Shown here: one piece after another, positions 20,940 to 26,900 of the stretch
How the letters are laid out: each line of letters opens with the position of its first letter
Position numbering within the stretch: position 1 is the first letter of the stretch
From: Tubiluchus corallicola
Lineage: Eukaryota; Priapulida; Priapulimorpha; Priapulimorphida; Tubiluchidae
Reading direction: 5' to 3'
DNA length: 55,000 bases
NCBI GenBank assembly: GCA_030141605.1
Contig: JAQGDQ010000679.1
Span: 1 to 55,000 of the forward strand
Notes under the pieces: model-generated
What the model saw: the letters and a program-made list of their open reading frames with translations, nothing else
What the model was told of the DNA's origin: nothing
Databases searched by the model: none
Made by a program: the position numbers and the translations under genes

Positions 20940-23900
20940 TGATTGATTAACTGATTGACTAACTGACTGATTGACTGATAGATTGATTGATTGACTTGTT
21001 GTCTGAATGATTAATTGGTTGGTTGATTGACTGATTGATTGTTTAATACTTTGATTGATTGATTGATTTGATTGGTTGGTTGGTTGGTTGGTTGGTTGAT
21101 TGATTGATTGATTAATTGACTGACTTATTTACTAACTAACTGACTGACTTACAGATGAATTGATTGACTGGTTGTCTGACTGCCAGTAAACTTCAATGGT
21201 GTAGTAATTATTTCTCTTGTCTTACAGGACTACCTGGGGGAGACACCTCTGCACAAAGCTGCCCGCACGGGTAACCTGGAATGCCTCTCTCTGCTCATTT
21301 CCCACGGAGGCGATACAGGGTAACCAATATTCTACTACATTACACATTGGACTGAAATATATAATACCAGACAGTGGCATAGCTAGTGGGGGAGCAAGGA
21401 TGGCAACCCCTCCCCGGCACATTTTTTTCAAAATTGGCCCCTTTTCAACCACTTTTTTGCTTCACTCGTGTGGTTGCTGAACGATCCTTTAATTGGCTGA
21501 CACAGATAAAGTCCTACCTTCTTTCTACAATGGGCGAGGATGGATTGTATTAGCTTTGTTCTCCATTGAAAGAGGAAAGTTGGCTTCCGATTACTTTGCT
21601 AAAATGAAACCTAGACGGCGGGGACTGTTGTAGTTCTTTCACGGTGTATTTTTCGCAATGCTTCATTTTGTTTTCATTTTACGTTTAAAATTAAAATATA
21701 AATGACACACGTGTGTTTATTATGTTTTGTGATTTAAAATCACTGCATTTTTTGACTTGCTGCAAAAGTTTTATTGTGTTTTAATTTTAAATATTCAAAA
21801 TAACAAATATGTACGTACTTCCTTTAAAATTGTACCGTTCTCGTGTTTTGATTTTAAACACGAAATGAAAACGTATAATCAATGAATTAAAAATTGTTTG
21901 GTGTGGTCGCTGCGCCTTTCTTATGTGCTTGCTCCCCCTAACTTTCAAACCTGGCTACGCCCCTGTCACTGCACGTTTCTTATGTGCTTGCTCCCCCTAA
22001 CTTTCTAACCTGGCTACGCCCCTGTCACTGTGCCGTATGTGCTTGCTCCCCCTAACTTTCGAACCTGGCTACGCCCCTGTCACCGTGCCTTATATGCTTG
22101 CTCCCCCTAACTTTCGAACCTGGCTATGCCCCTGTCACGGCGCCTTTTTATGTGCTTGCTCAGTCTATCTTTTGAACCTGGCTATGCCCCTGTCACGGCA
22201 CCTTTTTATATGCTTGCTTTCTATATCTTTTTATATCTTTCGAACCTGGCTATGCCGCTGAACCAAGCAAAAGTAAAGCTTGAAGTTAACTGCTACTTAA
22301 AATCTTCTGTTAGCTTCACGAGTGTTGACTAGTCGCCAGTCTTGGATATGTTCAGATAGCTAAGTCTGTAATAAAGTGAGAAATAATCAACAATATCATG
22401 TATGTACTGCCATGTAAAGCTTGGTTGAGACTGGATTTGATGTCTAGTAAAATCGCCGAATTGCATAATCTCCACCTATCAGCAGGAATGTTACGGAAAC
22501 GACATTTTGCTGATAATTGTATTTTTTTTTTGTCGAAATTTACTGAATTTCGTAGCTGAAACGTTCGGTAATTTTCCTCTGTATTTTTGTGTTGTTTTAC
22601 TAGTATTCATTCAGTTTACCTTTTCTTTTCTCCTTGAAGATTAGAATGATTTTGAAAAATCTTGACTAAAATACCTCAGATAGAGCAAAAATTTCGTGTA
22701 GTCTGCATGTTAAACTTTTTTGGCAATGCGGGATATCTTCAGTGCTGATGACTGTGAACGTCACCAGGCACATTCAACTGAAATATAAGTGTAATTTGAT
22801 TAACAAAACCAAATTTAATTTATAATTTAATAACATATAGGCAACACATTATTCACAAAATAAAATTTGTTTGTTTTTTGACATTTCAAACAAGCAAGAA
22901 CAGAGTATTTTAATAGTAGTTTGTTGTGCCCAATTAATTTCGATGCAGTTTCGTCTTGGCATCGGTTTCCTGTGTTTCACAAATGTTGGTTTCAATTTAT
23001 CATTTCAGTTTCCGTAACAACCCTGCCTGTCTGTTATATGTGCAGAACTTACAATTACTGTACAAACTAGTAATTCTCTAGTGGAACTAAAAGGCTGGAG
23101 AACTTTGGAAAGGGGTTGATGGCAACGTATGGTGGCCATAAGTGCCAAGAAAGAATTGTACTTCATGCCATGAATAAAAAAAACAGAGAAAAAGAACTGT
23201 GAGAAGGCAGAGACAGAGAGGTTAAAACAAAAAGAGGGGAAAACAAAATAGGTCAAAGAAGATGAAAAAAAATTAGAAAGAAAAAATTAAAAAGTCTGAC
23301 AGATTAGCTATTGTAAGAAGTTTCATTGCTTAAAGCAAAACTGGGCCTTACCAAAGAATTATTACCACATAAACGCAATTTCGAGTTCACACCGCTAGTC
23401 CTTCGCTGTTACATGCATTTTGCCATTCGCTAGTTAGATGGGCATTTTTTTATCTTAAAACTTGCCTAGTTTTAGTACAGCACACTGAACATCTAACAGT
23501 AACACTGTACTTCAATTTTATCTTTTGCGGACACGTGCAACACGCTCGTAGAATATTTTTGCATTTGAAAACTGTGTTAGTTTGTGATTTCATCAATAGT
23601 TGGACTTGCGTGCGGTTAATTAATCGTGATTTTAATCTATTATTTAATTATGAGAAACGCTTTTGCAGTATTAACTGTGTTAAAATGTATACTTTACCGT
23701 ACTTGAAAATGGGGTAGTATATGAAAAATCCTTTGAATACCTTTCCATGTTGAATATTGAATATGAATAGATTTCTAGTCAATTCATTTGTTGAATTATT
23801 AAGTAGAAATTCTAACAGACTCCACTGTTGAATCTTCTGATATAGTTGCCCGCACATTTGCTGGGATGTTTGCCCTTGTGACGTTGAATAAAAACTTAAC

Positions 23901-26900
23901 TTTAAGTTTTAACATAATTTAGCATAACTGTTAGACATTGCTGTGTTATGAATTGTTTTTATACATCATTTATTGTATTTTTTCTAGTGTTAAAAACCAC
24001 AATGGCCACACACCAGGTGAAGTTGCTCAGACATGCGGTCACAGCAATTTTAGCAGCTATCTCCGTGACTACCATACTCAGCGCGACGTCATCTCACGTG
24101 ATCCCACTTGCATTTCAAATGGCCTAAATGGTGGTCACCTGCCGTCCGCAGCCAGCAACGGTCATCTCCACAACAACGGCGGCGGCGATTCTTACATGTT
24201 TCATCCCAGCGGCATCCACGGCAACGGCGACCAGGCGAACGGCTTTCAGGGAACCGAAACTTTTCACGGAGTCAACGGCCTGTTCGAAAACGGGGACGGT
24301 TGCCACGGCAACGGTACGGATGTGGAAATGGAAGACGAGATGGAAATAAGTACATGTGATATAAGGAATCATGAAGATGGGATATTTCCATCGATGGTGT
24401 CCCATCAAGTGAGCAATTCTGTTCCTGGTGATAACGTCAATGGAGCTGCTCTGGCCTCCGACCGTAAGTTTACACAAATTACAAAAAAAATGTTGAAAGC
24501 AGATTATTCATGTGTCCTTTATTCGCATTTCTCTGCTTCGAAATATATGTGCTTTGATGTGTGCATGTCGAGGGTTTATCAATTTTGAAATAAGTAGGAA
24601 CTATAAGAATATTTAAATAATTTTAATAGAACGTTAAACGGTACTGATATTAGCAAGTGCATGTCTACCACATTTTTTCTTAGTTTAAGGTACCCTAGAG
24701 CAGGGGTGTGCAAATTTCGGCCCGCCGAGAGAATTTGTGCGGCCCCGCGAAGAGATTTGTCAACCTAATGAAAGTGCGGCCCGGGCGATTAATTGAGTGT
24801 ATCCAGCTGAAGTCCGTGCCACGATCCCAAAGATAGTGCGGTTAGTTCTACTAGATCGGATGCCATTAACCCTTACAAGATGGTTGTAGCTTAATAACAC
24901 TGTACTACACAGACTGTGTGATACACGTTACTAGTATGCATTGTAATGAAATTACCACTATCTGTCCTGAAAGTAGAAATATGTGGTTTGTAATATAAAT
25001 TTTAATAACTTCTAAAATAGTTTCTTGAGTGTAGTAGTAATGATGTACTCAGGTCGGATACAAAAAAATCGTTATTAGGCCTTTCTGTACTTGGCTCCTT
25101 GATCAAACTGCCTGTGGCCCACAGGAATTGCGGGAAAGTTTAATGTGGCCCGCCTAGTCAGATAATTTGCACACCTCTGCCCTAGAGTACAAGAGACTAT
25201 TAATTGCCTTGTTATTTCCATAAGTTATTGCAGTACTTAAAACCACGTAAATTTCGTGTATGTACAGTCGACCCTCGTTAAACCGGATCCTGTTAGCCCG
25301 CATATCGGATAAGACGGACGTCATCCGTGGTAAAGGAAACTGACCGATTTCCGTCCGAGCCAGAGCGCTAAACACAACACCGCCTACCAACTGTACAATA
25401 ATTTCTTTATCCTCACAGGTTAACTATTTTAAAGTAATATACAGTATAGTATATAGTGCAATGTATATAGGCCTTATTAAGGTGATTATTCCTGTATAAT
25501 ATAGACCATATATAGGCATATCGGATAAATCGGACAATCGGCTAAACCGGACCACCCACCCCCCAATTAGTCCGGTTTAACAAGGGTTGACTGTATTACG
25601 CTATAATGACAATAAATTCTTACTTACTATCTGTTAGTTATAAAGCATGTTCTTGTGTTCCCAACTCAGTGCTGTTATGACTGTTTGCTACTGCATTATT
25701 ATGGTGACTTTTGTATTTCTTTCCTTTGTTTTTTTGTGGACTTCTGCTTGGTAATCGTGATTGTGCTTTTTGCGGGTCTTGATAATGGTGTAGAAATGTA
25801 AAATCATGGTGTTTTACTTTAATTTTGCTCTTTTGTTCACCATTCGCTAGCGGGCACTAGCGCTGCATTTGAAACTTGTTTGCACATTTCGACAGCTCAT
25901 GTGTGAGTACAGCAAACTGAATATTTTACAGCAGCACTGTACTTCAATTTTTGCTTTTGCAAACACGTGCAACATGCGCTTCGAATGTTTTTGCTATTGA
26001 AAATACATTCGTTTGTGATGTCATCAATAGTTGGGCTCGCCCGCCATTAATTAAGTTTTTAATCTGTTGTTAAATTATCAGAAACGCTTTTGCAGTATTA
26101 ATTGTGTTAAAATGCATACTTTCTATCGGACTTGAAAATGGGGAAGTATATCAAAAATCATCCTGTCTTCCTTTAACAATGGTTTTATTTTTTATTTAAT
26201 CTATCAAATGATGAAGATGATCAAACTCTCCAAACAAGAAAGTTTATTTTTTCACCTTGTTAAAATTTTGTTCTTCAGAAATTTCGACCAAGCTATTTTT
26301 AGTTTTGATTGCTTTTTAGAGGGCGTGGTTTGCAAAAACATTATTCGTTAACTTAATAAACTTCTCTGTATTTTAGGCATTTCGTCCAACGGTGTTTGCA
26401 AACCACTTAGTGGAAGAAAGCGATCTTCAACCAATCTTGATGCTGAAAATAATCTCAAGCGAGTGTGCAAAAATGGTACCCAACGTTGTTCAGATATATA
26501 TAATCATTAATTCTTAAAGCTAAGATGGCTCATTTTCGGTTTTGTTGTGTTTTGTAATGGTGGAAAATAGGGGTGAACAACTAAAAACTTTTTAGCAGAA
26601 ATTGTTTAAGAAAAATTTAAAGAATATCTATATTAAATTTATTCAGTTTTGAAAATAATTAGTTGTTGGCATCCTTCTGTCTCAGAAGACAGTGGAGTGT
26701 GCCCCAAGAGAGTCAGTTATTGATCACATTGATGGAGCTGCAGCGTCGACTGTGGCTGAGCAGTGTGATCCTTGAACGTCTCCAGGGCACACGCCTGGGC
26801 AAGGTGTATGGAGATTCTGAGTTGCCCAGACAACAGGAACCCCCTCTCTTCCTCCCTGGTGTTGTCCAAAGGAAAGCGGAGCGATACGTTTGGCACCAGG

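Noticed and set aside
21364-22268. 8-bp target duplication for the element at 21372-22260
   Set aside because: ATACCAGA and AACCAAGC match too poorly to be claimed.
24124-24477. 117-codon minus-strand frame
   Set aside because: Shadow of ANKRD10-like exon 5.
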